The translations under genes were made by a program, and so were the position numbers. A model generated the notes under the pieces. That model had not been told where the DNA came from, made no database searches, and worked only from the letters and a program-made list of their open reading frames with translations. Below are positions 9,056 through 21,500 of a stretch of DNA of 64,000 bases, piece by piece. The stretch comes from Sympetrum striolatum (Eukaryota > Arthropoda > Insecta > Odonata > Libellulidae), in assembly GCA_947579665.1 (NCBI GenBank), contig OX388348.1:992001-1056000 (forward strand), read 5' to 3'. Within the stretch, counting starts at the first letter, position 1, and each line of letters starts with the position of its first letter.

Positions 9056-11203
9056 ACATTTGCACATGTGCACATTGCACATTTATTGTTACCATAACCA
9101 TATATACCATACTAACATACTATATATATATATATATACCATAATAACATTACCATATTATTGTTAAATTAGCATTTCTCAATCGGGTATTTGTTTTTCT
9201 CAGTAAGCTTCTTCCCGGATACTTTCTAAATCGGGCGTTCGTCGCATTAACCCTTTATAAGGTCCAACCTTATTATGTGGTTACTCTGTGGACCAAGGGA
9301 GGGTCAAAAATTGTCCACTTTTTTTCGATAAAATAATAATGAAACACAATATCTCTTCAGCAATTGCCTTCTTGGATTTTTTAAAACTTCTTACAAAGAT
9401 TTTTGTGGCTAAAATTTGTGCTACTGAGATGAAAATAATGAATGATGTCGTTTAATATTCCGCTCGTGCGACTGCCTAAGAAGGGAATACAGGCTTCGGA
9501 TGTCATTTGATTCGCTCTAAATATCGAACGGATGAGGAAAGGAAAGCCAAGATTGGTAATTGAGTACATTGTAACTTAGAGACGCTGCATTACTGTCGAA
9601 TATCTGATATAGTTTTGTGAGGCATTATTCGTTTGTTTCGTTATTTCCTGTAAGAATTAAATGTACTGATGCTTAAGGAATGAGCTCAAAAAATAGGATG
9701 GTATCTGTGGTTATAAATGTTAAGTTACGGTATTTGATTTAAAGTATCGATTTGGAAATTAAGTGTAATTGTTCCTGGAGCTATTAGTTTAAAATAATAT
9801 TCAAACAAGGATGATGAAATCAGACGAAGCGTTGATTGTCGGATTTTTGTTTCCTTTCGCTGTTTTCGGTATAGGCGATATTTCCTCAGTATATTCTCAT
9901 CAAATTTAAATTTGTTCGGCCTTTTTATGGCGAATCGCGCTCTTTATTAATTATTTAAACACAACTCAAACCAATCAGAGTACTTGAAAAATTAGTTACA
10001 GCTCAAGGTTTTCAGAGTTTGTTAGTGTGCTCTCAGCTTATATCAACGAACATCCGCGAAAATATGTGTGTCTTAGTTTCCTTCAAAAGCTTCGTATTGA
10101 AAAACATTCTCAATATCCTGAATCTCTTAGTGTATCGTAGAGATATATTTTCGTGGAGGGAATTCAAGGGGAGTGTGAATTAAAAGGAAGAAATGGGGAG
10201 GAATTAAAGAGAGGATGGGTTTGGGTGTGGGTCAGGAGAGCCGAGGTTCAAGTATTGATTGCTTTTCAACCCACTTTGCAAGTTACGTTCACTATTCACT
10301 TTGGAAGTGACTGCTTTCGTATCAACTTGCGGTGCAGTACTTCGTCAGAGTACGTTTCTTACTTGCTATTACTTTACCCATCTTGTTGCAATTTCGGGAG
10401 TAAAGGGATGAGATATGGGTGAGTTTTGGGCTAAATAGTGAAAGGGAGAAAAGCGGCTGTATTTCGGGGGAGTGGGGAAGGGAGCTCTGAAAATTATTGG
10501 CTTATGCAAACGGTTTTAATCCCGAAATTGGCACGATCAAACAGACGAAGGGGAGGGTGTGGTTGCGATAAGAGGGTCGAGAAGAAGAAACCTCCCTCGA
10601 GTGTTTTCATACTAGAATTTTGAGGTTTCTCTTTTAATATTTTCACAGCTTAAAGGAACGGATTCCATCTCTTCGATTCAATTTCTGAGATTTTTCGATT
10701 GAACAGAGATTTGTTTCTGCGGAAATGTGTAGTTTGAACGAAGTTCGTTCATTTCAAATTTAGGATTTGGAGTGTCATTCACATTTCATGTATTATTTAT
10801 TTTGTATTGTATGGTTGATTCACTCTTCCTCTGTAATATTGACTGAATCACTGTTTCTATTCTATCAGCAAATCTATAAGAAGATACGAGGTTCTTCCAA
10901 AAATTAATTTGGAAAATTTTGAAGATTTATTATACATCTTATCAATTCGTCTTTCTTTTCTCTGACAAAATTTCGGAAGTGGCTTTTGCACTACCCCCTA
11001 GTTACGGAGATTGCTGTACCATTCCACTTGACAAAAGGCAAAGCTCATTGTAGAATATCACCAAAATTGTAATGGTTCTGAGTGCGTTGACATCTCATTT
11101 TTCATTTAAATATTCCCCCGACGTTCATCCTCGTATTAGTACTTACATAAGTCGAACCAATTTATCTTTATAACCACCTCGATTATCCTAGCGAGACTTT
11201 TGG
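9056..11203. other. Gene-free AT-rich stretch
   Basis: Contains a short (TA)n microsatellite at 9120-9138 and a few longer open frames (for example around 10153-10620 on the plus strand, in a G-rich patch). None of these frames shows a recognisable domain. Nothing else is supported. Confidence 0.4.
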
Positions 11204-11284
11204 TACACTCCTGGCCAAAATTAACGCAGCACCGGCCGTTAGGATCGCAAGGGAGGTGCTGCGTTAATTTTGGCCAGGAGTGTA
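11204..11284. mobile_element. 77-bp mini Tc1/mariner-like MITE with TA duplications
   Basis: Near-perfect terminal inverted repeats of about 28 bp, CACTCCTGGCCAAAATTAAC..., at 11206-11233 and 11255-11282, with only about 20 bp between them. TA dinucleotides flank both ends (11204-11205 and 11283-11284), the Tc1/mariner target duplication. TIRs with GGCCAAAATTA are common in Tc1/mariner elements. It has no coding capacity and would depend on a transposase elsewhere. Confidence 0.85.
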
Positions 11285-13487
11285 CATCGAAAATTCTACC
11301 GTACGATGCGGAAGACGTTAAGTTTAATTGAACACGTTGCGTTTCATATTCGAAATGTTACAGCTGCCAGATTGTTCCATTTCCGAATCAAGGGTCGTTA
11401 ATTCTGCGCTTTTAAACCTTACGGATTATAATTTCCTCCCTCCGCCCCTACGCAATATTAATTAAGACGGAAGTAGTCTTAAGCGAACGCCACAACAGAA
11501 ATTTAGTCTTCTTTTCGCCGCCGTAAACATTAATACCGCAAGACACGTCTGAGGGAGTCTCACCTAAGTCTTGAAGAAAGTCGGTCGCAAAAGGGAGGAC
11601 GGACTTGTTAGCGTTTGAGATGAGGAAGAATAAGGCCTATCTTTGTTTGCGCAGCTTGATTCGGCCATTCTGTTGGTGATTTTGGGAAGCGAGCCAGGAG
11701 TGGGGAAGAGGCACTTTGTCGAGGGTCCGGCAGAAAGACTGTCCGACGCCTCCTCGTTGCTGCTTTTGAAGGCCTGCTTTTTCGGTTGGACCGACAATTG
11801 CACTAGTTAAGTGTGATTCCTCCGCTTTAGTTGTCTATTCCAGGTAATCGATATGATCTGACTTCTCGGCAAGCCATTTAATCAAAGAAAAATCAAACTT
11901 CGCATTCTCCGATCGATTTCTTAATAACCGACCGATTTCGGCTATTATCAGGTCCATTTGTGTGTCATTATTTATATATTTTATGTTCCATTTATTTATG
12001 ACAATTATTGTCTCCGTTCCTCATGACGGGGATTTGTGTTTGCTTAGTTTCTCCGAATTTACGATAGTTGGAAGCAGAACTGAAGATGTTTGCTCGATTT
12101 CGCGTTAAGTATATTCGAATCGAATCGACGGAGGCGGCCGTGATGTTGTGGAAATCCATTCTAATGAAGGTAGACAGATGTTGTGGGAAAGTGAACATCT
12201 GTTTACCTTCATTATTTTTTGAATCGCTGAAACCCTTTCGAAGACAATTTGAATGTAAAATGTATCGCCATCTTTTAGCAGATAAAATTGTATGGATTTA
12301 GTTAAATGTAGTGCAGAGTGACTAGAGATTGATGGCATAGTGTGTGTGAATCTTTGATTCTTTGACGACGTTCACAATGATAAGTGCCATCTATTCAGCG
12401 TTCTCTTAAGTAAGTGTTGTTACATGTAGGCGATTGGGGCACACGGGTAAGATGTTCAGAATAGCTTCAGAGACGTTATGCATCTCAAATATCCGATCAA
12501 CGGCTTCTTATTCCTTCTTATGGTGGAAGTGATGGTATCGAGCCCAACCTCGCATTTTGAAACATACAAATTTGTACTTCACTGGAAATATCAGTTTTTT
12601 AATTGCTGTTGAACTAAGCTAACTTGAGATATGCTAGATTCTCTTACATATTCGCATTAAACACATTCTAAAGAGGCCCAGGGTTCGATTCTAGTTGCCT
12701 GTATCATTCATAATGAACCATGGGGCACCGATAATGTAGAGGCGGTTACGGAGACTTTTCGCGATTGACATTTTTTTCCTCATTTCTTTTTGGGTCCTCT
12801 CACGGTCCATAGATATTGATTCCCCGTACAAAATATATAGTTTAATTGGTTAACAAAATATGTGACAAAAATTAAAAGAAATAAAATGTGACAATTGTTT
12901 GCCCATTAGTTGTCAGCTAAGTCATTCTATGTTAGTATTTAATTCTGCCTTATGTCTTTTTAAGCCCAGAGACCTTTGCAAATACAAATTAGGGGTCCAA
13001 ATTAGGTAGAGGTCCATTACAAAGTAGGGGCCCTAAAATTTCGTTGTGGATCTTTGATAGATTTTTGAGCGTTCCGATTTCTGAAGAAATTGCTTTGTGA
13101 ATCCATTTGACGAAATTGGCACTTATTGCTAGAAAGTAAGATTTCATTGAGCCACTTTTTAACGCAAAGCTATGTCTGTGTACACTCACAATAATAATAT
13201 TCGTTTCAAGGTTTATATTATTTAGAAACGCTACTGCTTAGTAATTCAGAATAATCATAGTATTTTCAAACAATATAAGAACACACACAACTAATTCAGC
13301 AAGCTACAAATAATACAACATCCGCTTGGCACCAACTCTAATGTATCGTACATACACCACAGATATCCCATGATTACAGTTACTTTCACGTGGTTAGTTT
13401 TCGTCGTTAATTTGTTAACCACTTATCAATTTGATATATTGTCCATTATCTATTAAATATAGATGCTTCTCCGGATTCATTCAAGGA
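11285..13487. other. Gene-free stretch with one short hairpin
   Basis: A hairpin with 19-bp arms and an 11-nt loop lies at 12164-12212 (ATGAAGGTAGACAGATGTT pairing with AACATCTGTTTACCTTCAT). A slightly GC-richer patch at 11520-11810 contains a 79-codon minus-strand frame with no recognisable domain. A B-box-like GGGTTCGATTC lies at about 12681. Nothing else supported. Confidence 0.4.
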
Positions 13488-13488
13488 T

Positions 13489-13556
<68 letters not shown>
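13488..13556. repeat. (GATA)n microsatellite
   Basis: About 17 uninterrupted ATAG/GATA tetranucleotides. Confidence 0.98.
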
Positions 13557-13579
13557 GATACTAATTCACAGCCTAAACT

Positions 13580-14610
13580 AGAAGCGTCATCGACTTGAAA
13601 TTTTTACGACGTATTGCCATTACGTGTAACCACCAGAAAAAATGAGATTTTGAACCTCAGTGTCATGGGTTCGATTCCAGAAGGCCCCAAAGTCGCGATT
13701 TTCTCCATAAGGATACATGGCGGGGATTTTCGAAAATTTATTTGAGGCACTTCCCGGAAAAGGAGAGAGTTGAAACACAAGGGATCGTTAGATGCCGTGC
13801 ATATCAAAAGGAAACCATAAAGACATCTACAAATATTATCCTTGGTTCGATGCTAGGTCGGGGCAAATATCGGCCGTTTAAAATGCATTGCGGCGATTTT
13901 TAAGATTTTTTTTGAACCCTTTTCCGATGGCATAGAAACTTGAAATTCGGCATGGCGTTAGATATCATAATTATATTTCATAATCAAATTTTATATATTC
14001 CCTTATGGTCCTTGGTTTGATCCCAGAGGGCCATTTGCACGTCTCAATGCATTTCTTACGGAGATAACGGAAACAAAATTAAGGTACTTCCCGGCATGCT
14101 ATCGACTTCAAACTTTGCATGATAGAATAGCCAGTCCTTACTAATCAAACTTTGCAATCACAGCTTACAATATTTCCTAGGTTCGACACAAGATGTCTCT
14201 GCAATCAGAAGTTGATCCGATTTTTAGGAATTATTTTGAAACCGTTCCCAATAATATAGAAACTTAAAATTTGGCATGTAGATAGAGATCATAAATAACT
14301 TTCAGAAACATTTTTTGGATTTCCAAGATCGTTCTTGGTTCGAATCCAGAGGGCCATTTACATTCGTGAAAATTAGAACGTCGTTTGAGGCAGTTGTAGC
14401 CAATATTTCTGCTTGAATTTTCACACATAGTTAGAGATGGTAATCTTCTATTGTGCTGCATAGTGAGTTCACAGTAAAGACCCGGGTTCGATGCCAGACG
14501 ATGAAATGTCAGTGAATTTTAAGAAAACATTAAATTCTTTTTTTTTCTTTTGAGGACGGTCCGGATATGGTGCCGATATGAAATTAGTATTGCCGATCTG
14601 CTTGCAGTAT
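13580..14610 (+). repeat. Degenerate ~150-176-bp tandem array, each unit with a tRNA B-box-like motif
   Basis: Six units are recognised by GGTTCGA-type motifs at 13668, 13844, 14014, 14180, 14337 and 14485 (spacings 176, 170, 166, 157, 148). Each is followed by CCAGA.GGCC-like sequence in most units. Between motifs, a second shared stretch (GAAACTTGAAATTCGGCATG with variants, then TTAGAGATC) recurs at the same phase. Units are strongly diverged. The motif matches the pol III B box consensus (GGTTCGANTCC), but no A box or tRNA fold is evident. It may be an old satellite or a tandemly amplified SINE part; function unknown. Confidence 0.7.
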
Positions 14611-16563
14611 GCAAGCTACATTTTACTCGTAACACATATGATTAACAATGATTCCCATTCGTATCACTCTTTCACAATTAACTACTACATCTGTATTTAA
14701 TCTTCTTACCGAAATGCCTAAAGGTATTTAAATGTAGATGTAGTAGTTGTTTGAGATGGAGTGATGTGTGATTTATGAGTGATGGCAAGATCTACAAATT
14801 CCTCTATCTTATGAGTGATACAAGTTTTCCAGAGTAGTTCTAGTCACTTTTTGATAAAGAAAAAGCAAACTTTCCTCCAGACTAAATTCGAGATTTTTGG
14901 GAAAATTAGAAATTGAGTTACTCCAAGTTGGAGTAATTGGGGGCAACTTTCGTAAAGTAGTAGTGTTCGTGATGGTTATTGAATAAGCTGTGAGTTTTGG
15001 GTATAGTTGGTTATACTGAAATGCAGAAGGGATATTGCCATTCAAGAGTAGTAATTTCAGTAGTTCCGCTCTTGCCAAAAGTTTTCCACATATACTAAAA
15101 GTTAATCTTTTCCTGGCGTAAATTACATTGGAGGCAGTGCCTCGACTCAGTGCCCATAGAGACTAGTTCAGTGGAGCTAAGGACATTAAGTCATTCATAA
15201 CTTCTGATTAGTAATATATTATCGTATTTAGCATTACATTCGTGCATAGTCCTTGTCCTATGGTACGATTCGACTCCATATATCTCTGTGACTTTTTATA
15301 CTATGTAACAACTCTATTTTTTCTGATTTTTCCATAACCTATAGTACCCTAGAATTTAAAATACTTCAGCGTGAGCTCCATTTGGCAAATTATTTTATTG
15401 CATTCCTAGTTGCGCCAGAGCCTTCAATGAACTAAATCGGTCTCTACCTTTCGTGGAAGTCCGCAAATGTTATACATTCTACATAATACTAGTTGATGAT
15501 TATTGCCGATAATTCTTCCAGTGGCATCACCTCTTGATAACTTTTCAATAAATTTTAAATGATTATAAAATATCTGTGTAAGTTTTATGCCCCACAAATG
15601 AATATTCTATAAAAAATATTCCAAAGTTTTTCAGTAAAGATTCTTTTACTGATATGGGATGGGTTTAATTGACAAAGATTACGGCAGATGTACGCATCTC
15701 CTTCTCAGCATAATCATATTAGTATGTCAGAATCACATTAGTGACGACGCATTTGCTTGATAGATAGTTTCAAAGTCTCTTCTGAGAGTGATTAAGGAGT
15801 TACGCTTAAGTGGGGCCTAATTCATAAAGAGCCCTGGTAGTTACCTCGTTGCATCATAATGACTTATATCCTAATTTCAAACTTATTTATTTCGATAATA
15901 ACGTGGATTTTCAGATATTCCTAAGTTTTTCAACATCATACCTCAGTGTAATTTAGCTGGAATCAATTGGAAGTGAGAATCTTTCGTGACTTCGCAATTA
16001 TCGAATCCTCGGTTCGTTAACTCGAAATCGGAAATTCCTGAGTTCAACGGGAAGTTATGGAATGTGAATTGCGGGTTAACTTCGACCTATGACTTTAATA
16101 GCTCGAAGAAGATTCCCGAGAGCAATGCTCCCCATTGAGTGCGTTTCACGAATCACTTCCCATCGATGGATGGATGTCATACCCTAAGATCTAATAAAAT
16201 ATCCAACACCATTAGAAAATATAATTAACCTATAAAGAAAAGAGTCACAATACTTCGCTTCTCATCGAATTACATTATTGTCTCATCGGATTTTACGTGT
16301 CTCCTCTGGAAGTGGTTACAGAAGAGAAAGAGGTCACATAACATATCTCGAAATAGATGAACGAGCATTATCCTATATTTCTTCCAAATTATTTGTAGTT
16401 CAAAAACAAAATGCTAGGAAAATTTAAAATGGAACATTCAGGCAATTAATCTAGATTATTAATGTTAAATTTTAAGCTACACTTCGAAGGATTCAGAATT
16501 AAGATCAATCGTCGTCTCTTCTATTTTCCATGCATTGTCGTTGCTTTGTAAGAACAGTTTGCT
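14611..16563. other. Gene-free AT-rich stretch with one fold-back
   Basis: A fold-back at about 14660-14770 has strong inner arms AACTACTACATCTGTATTTAA (14680-14700) and its complement (14728-14748) with weaker outer pairing. Its ATGTAGATGTAG core resembles the 3' tail of the non-LTR fragment at 8528. An 89-codon minus-strand frame at 14809-15078 has no recognisable domain. Nothing else supported. Confidence 0.4.
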
Positions 16564-16566
16564 TTA

Positions 16567-17261
16567 GGGCCATTCCATGCCAAGTGGTCCAGTGGTCCCC
16601 ACTCGACCATCACGGATTTCGATGAAATTTTGTATGGACATTCACACATATCTCTTATGAACATTTGTAAAGTTTTACTTTCGCCGATGGTATACTTGCT
16701 GGGATATAGAAGATTGTTTGACCCCGTGTCGCTGCCTTCTTCAGTATGACTATGAGTTTTCAGTAACTTTGAGGCGTTGTATCTCAGAGAATTGTTTTAT
16801 GAAGTAAACACACTTTGGCTATCTTAAACAACTTTTTGCGCTATATTAAACAAAGCAATAAAAATAACTGTAAGAGCGACCTGCTTGCAGAAAATTCTGT
16901 GCAAAACTGGCCCAAAAAATTGCGGATCGAAAAAATATTAAAACTTTGGCTTTTTATATCTCAAGAAGAAATGATATAATCAAATTGAAACTTATCGCAT
17001 GATAACATATAAATACATAGTTTATAAATATAAAATTTCATATTCCTAGTACTTTCCATTATTTTAAAAATTGAGTCAACATTTGACAATTTTTGTAAAA
17101 AAGCCAAAAATAGGCTATTTTTACCCCGCTTTTACAAAAAAAGACCCTCCGGAATTTCTTTTAAAAAATTTTTATTAAATAGAGAATGTTTTCAACCCTC
17201 TAAAAAGTATATTTAGTTTTTCATCTCGAGCATATAAGGCCCTAGAAATAGGGACAACTAT
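16567..17261 (+). repeat. Left arm of the fold-back element
   Basis: About 695 bp, inverted copy at 17857-18560. Followed at about 17262-17440 by a diverged direct repeat of its last ~165 bp (the AAAAATAGG...CCCGCT...AAAGACC...TTTTTCATC.CGAGCA pattern occurs in both), so the inner edge of this arm has been tandemly duplicated; the right arm lacks that second copy. Confidence 0.85.
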
Positions 17262-17539
17262 GAGGATGACATTTGTAAAAACGGCAAAAATAGGTTATTT
17301 TCTGCCCGCTCTTAGAAAAGAAAGACCTTTTCGATACTCTTGTAAATTATTTTCATTTGAAAGAGCATGTTTCAAACCTCTTAAAAAAGTACACTTGGTT
17401 TTTCATCGCGAGCACGTACAGCCCTAAAAAAATTAACAAAGTTGAGAACGTTGCTATGGTGGCGCCACATGTCTTCTGTTGTTTATCGTTCTGGTTATTT
17501 TATGTAGACATTTTTAGTATATAGCGTTGGTCCTTGTCT

Positions 17540-17660
17540 GGTACTGGTAGTGACATCGTCACTACCAGTACCAGTCATGGCCCGCAGGCATTTGAACCAG
17601 TAACCCCATCGCCGTAGGGGTCACGCCCGATAGCCATGCAATTCCAGCCACTGGTGGGTT
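17540..17660 (-). repeat. tRNA-like sequence next to a perfect 15-bp hairpin inside the fold-back element
   Basis: A hairpin GGTACTGGTAGTGAC-ATC-GTCACTACCAGTACC occupies 17540-17572. On the minus strand next to it, 17655-17580, is a tRNA-like run with an A-box-like TGGCTATCGGGC and a B-box-like GGTTCAAATGCC. It could be a tRNA-derived SINE head or a tRNA relic; a full cloverleaf was not established. Confidence 0.4.
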
Positions 17661-17856
17661 TCTTGGTTGAGGATCCCAAGCCTGCAATTTGTTTTCTTCG
17701 ATGAGGTTGTAAATCGTTGTGGCGTTATTTATCTGGTGGTATTAAGACAAAATAATGTGCCGGCGAGACATCATGGACAACAAAGTAACAAATTAAATCA
17801 ATCTGGTATGCTTTAACTTAGTGGAACTCCTTCCTAGTAAATGGATGGGAATAACT

Positions 17857-18560
17857 TAGTTGTCCCTATTTCTAGGGCCTTATATGCTCGAGATGAAAAA
17901 CTAAATATACTTTTTTAGAGGGTTGAAAACATTCTCTATTTAATAAAATTTTTTTAAAAGAAATTCCGGAGGGTCTTTTTTTGTAAAAGCGGGGTAAAAA
18001 TAGCCTATTTTTGGCTTTTTTACAAAAATTGTCAAATGTTGACACAATTTTTAAAATAATGGAAAGTACTAGGAATATGAAATTTTATATTTATAAACTA
18101 TGTATTTATATGTTATCATGTGATAAGTTTCACGTTGATTATATCATTTCTTCTTGAGATATAAAAAGCCAAAGTTTTAATATTTTTTCGATCCGCAATT
18201 TTTTGGGCCATTTTTGCACAGAATTTTCTGCAAGCAGGTCGCTCTTACAGTTATTTTTATTGCTTTGTTTAATATAGCGCAAAAAGTTGTTTAAGATAGC
18301 CAAAGTGTGTTTACTTCATAAAACAATTCTCTGAGATACAACGCCTCAAAGTTACTGAAAACTCATAGTCATACTGAAGAAGGCAGCGACACGGGGTCAA
18401 ACAATCTTCTATATCTCAGCAAGTTTACCATCGGCGAAAGTAAAACTTTACAAATGTTCATAAGAGATATGTGTAAATGTCCATACAAAATTTCATCGAA
18501 ATCCGTGATGGTCGAGCGGGGCACTTCTCTGAAATCGGACCACTTGGCATGGAATGACCC
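17857..18560 (-). repeat. Right arm of the fold-back element
   Basis: Inverted copy of 16567-17261. Near the outer end it differs by a short insertion (CACTTCTCTGAAATC) relative to the left arm. Confidence 0.85.
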
Positions 18561-18563
18561 TTA

Positions 18564-21500
18564 TTGTTGTTGCATGCCAAGTAGAATATGCTGTTCAAAG
18601 CTGAGATATATTTAACATAAGTTCATTTTCTTGTCCTTAAAATTATGTGTTTTTGCTCCACTGGTTTACTGGGTTTATGATAATCTTACATTGAATAGGG
18701 TACTAAAAAAACTTCAATAATCAGACATAATATATATAGGTTGCGAAATATTATGCAAAAGAATATCCAGGAGGGAAAATGCGTGGTAGGAGGGTAGAAG
18801 GATTTATATTTAATTAAAAGGATAGTAATCTTGTTTTATTTGCAATAGTATTCAACCTTATTTATGGTCAGAATCATTATCCAATTAATACTTTGAGCAA
18901 CTCTTGAGATAAGGAGTTACATGTTTTACTGTTGATATGCGGCTGCAAATTGCAATCAGAGCACTCATTTCACTTAGCATGGAAGTTGCAGATCTGACGG
19001 TAGAGGGAAATAAGGGCTTCCGTTCACTCTGCCAACTGCTGCTCGCAACACCAAGTATTACGGATTCGTAGCATTAAATAAACATTCTTCATATTTGAAA
19101 TCTTTCGCGTACTTGTAAAACCTTTCTTCAACTAACCTATTCTATGACAAAAGCAATTCAAGTTTCAGTACTAAAAAATTCATTCATTAAAAGCAATTCA
19201 AGTTTAAAATACTATAAAAGTCGCTTTTCTGAATTACTTTTGCAAAACTTCCCTATCTACTTTTTTGGAATAGAAAGTATCCTCTCCTATCAGTTTAAAA
19301 AAGAAATAGCATTTATTTAAGTATATTTATTTAGTTTATCGTGTGCCAATTTAAATCCAAATACAGCTTATTAAATCAAATCAAAACAAGACAATCCATT
19401 TTATGTTAGATAATTTTTTTTCTCTTGAGAGCTTCTCATCATTAATGAAAGTATCCTTACGTAGAAATCATATCGATAGAAACTGAATTATAGGCGTATG
19501 ATTTGTTTCGAAAAAAGGATATACTTATATGGAAATTCCGTATTAAATACAAAAAATAAATAACTGATAGAGCTATTTACAGCGAGCCTAAAACTTCTTC
19601 TTTATTTTTTTTTCGTATAAGTACATTAGTTTCAGTTAAAGTTTCTCTCACAATATTTCTTCATTATCCTTAAAATTTGCTGTTTTAGTCAAATGCAATT
19701 TCTATTCCCAAGCATCAGCTGTCATTGGGTGAGGTTGATAAAAAGAGCTTCTATATTTAATTGCTAAAATACTTTCCAATCGATATACCAACGAAAATGT
19801 GCACTGAATACGAAATATATACCTGACTGTTACTTAACTCTAACTTGATTTGTAAAATTCAATTTTGTTTGTACAGTTTGTACTCGTGTAAGCTAAGCCT
19901 TTATTCATTTTTGGTGTACTGAAGAAACCCTTCGCAGCTTATTCTGGAGTGAGAGTTTCAGTTACCTTTTTTTCCGCTTGAAAAAGTCTGCCGTAGTCGG
20001 AAATCGGCTATTACACTCCTCACTCGCTCACTTGTCATTTCTTTGTTGAATTTTTCCGCAACCGTTTGCAGTCAATATTTGTCGGATTAAAAACAAACAT
20101 GTTTGATTGGTGTCGTCTCACCCTAGGCTTGCATTCGAGTCAATTCATTTTCCCAGTTTTTGTGATAAAATAAGAGGTCTCGGCTTATACTCGAGTATAC
20201 ACGGTATATACTTAGAGAATATTATACTACCACTGCTACAAACTTCCATTAGAAGATTAATTACCGAGTTGTAGTTCTCAAAATCAATCGAATAAATCGA
20301 TAATATCGAACCATATTTCGAGTATGAAGACATTAAAAATTAAATATTTCGATATATGGTTATTATTTTTCAAGGATCGTAGTTTACGAACCACGAAGTT
20401 AAAATGTTTAATTTATAATTGAACTGCGCGATGATTCCATAAAATACTCAAACGAAAAATAGTATACTGTACATATGACGTCAATATGAGACACAGCCTC
20501 GTTATGGAAATCCAATTATATTCAGTATATCTCATAACAGTTCAATAATTGATCCCGTAACTCAGGTAAGAGTTTCCATGCCTACTAAATTAAACTTGCT
20601 CGAATAATTGCACGATTCGTCCACTAAGCTACACTTTTATGTTGATGACATTAATAACAGCGAATGAACTTGCACATGCAATGAAATAGAATACGTTCTT
20701 GCTACTATGACCTTCATGGTAGATCCTCATACTGTACTCATCGTTTGAGAGTTATTTATCCTAGAAACTCTGGAAGATAGAGAGCTATTTAATGAGATGG
20801 GGTCGAAATGGATCGCTTTGGCAAATGGAAAAGGTTTCTTTCATAAATGGAAGAATGCCCGAGAACAATCGGTGGAGGTTAGGATAACATTTCCTCCCTC
20901 ATAATGCAGTGGGAATGGCTCAGCGGAAGACAACATTAACGAACGAAAGCATTTGCGCCCACTTTCTCGTGTCACGCCATCAGGGGACCAATAAAACTCC
21001 CACGTCACTTTCTTCTCCGTTAGAGCTTTCCCTTCCCGTAAAATAAAAGACAAAAGTATTACTTATATATGTTTGGAAATCAACTGAAAGACTATGTAGA
21101 TGAATTCCCGATGGAAAATATCCTTTTGTACCTATAGTAGATATCGGTTGGCGGGTTTAATTTAGATCACACTAACTTTCCGGCCTGTAGGAATCCTTTG
21201 CATTAGATTACTCTTTTCCGTATTCATATTCACGCAAGCATACCATCTCATAGTATAACATTTACAAGGAGGATGTGTTACACCAACAATTATACAACCA
21301 TTTCTAATTATCGTTATTGTTTTTATTCAGTAAGTAACAAGAACTGCGCAACTGTTCACGTTATAAAATATTCGTATAACACATATAAGTAGTATTATGC
21401 TTTGTATGTATTTTTTACCTATTTACTGGTGCTCTATTTCCTACTATCAATTTAAAAACAATTTTTTTATTTATTAAACAATTACGGTTAAGTATGGCGA

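Larger units (their letters stand above)
16564..18563. mobile_element. 2-kb fold-back transposon with ~700-bp terminal inverted repeats
   Basis: The left end GGGCCATTCCATGCCAAGTG (16567) is matched by the inverted right end finishing CACTTGGCATGGAATGACCC (18560). The arms (16567-17261 and 17857-18560) are almost identical over about 700 bp apart from a few indels. TTA trinucleotides flank both ends (16564-16566, 18561-18563), a plausible 3-bp target duplication. No ORF is present. A 3-bp TWA-type duplication with GGG ends would suit PIF/Harbinger, but this is only a hint. The length and identity of the arms make it an unusual long-TIR non-autonomous element. Confidence 0.8.

Noticed and set aside
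13488..14610. CRISPR array, because of regularly spaced motifs
   Set aside because: Eukaryotic context, units diverged, motifs short and tRNA B-box-like, no identical repeats with unique spacers.
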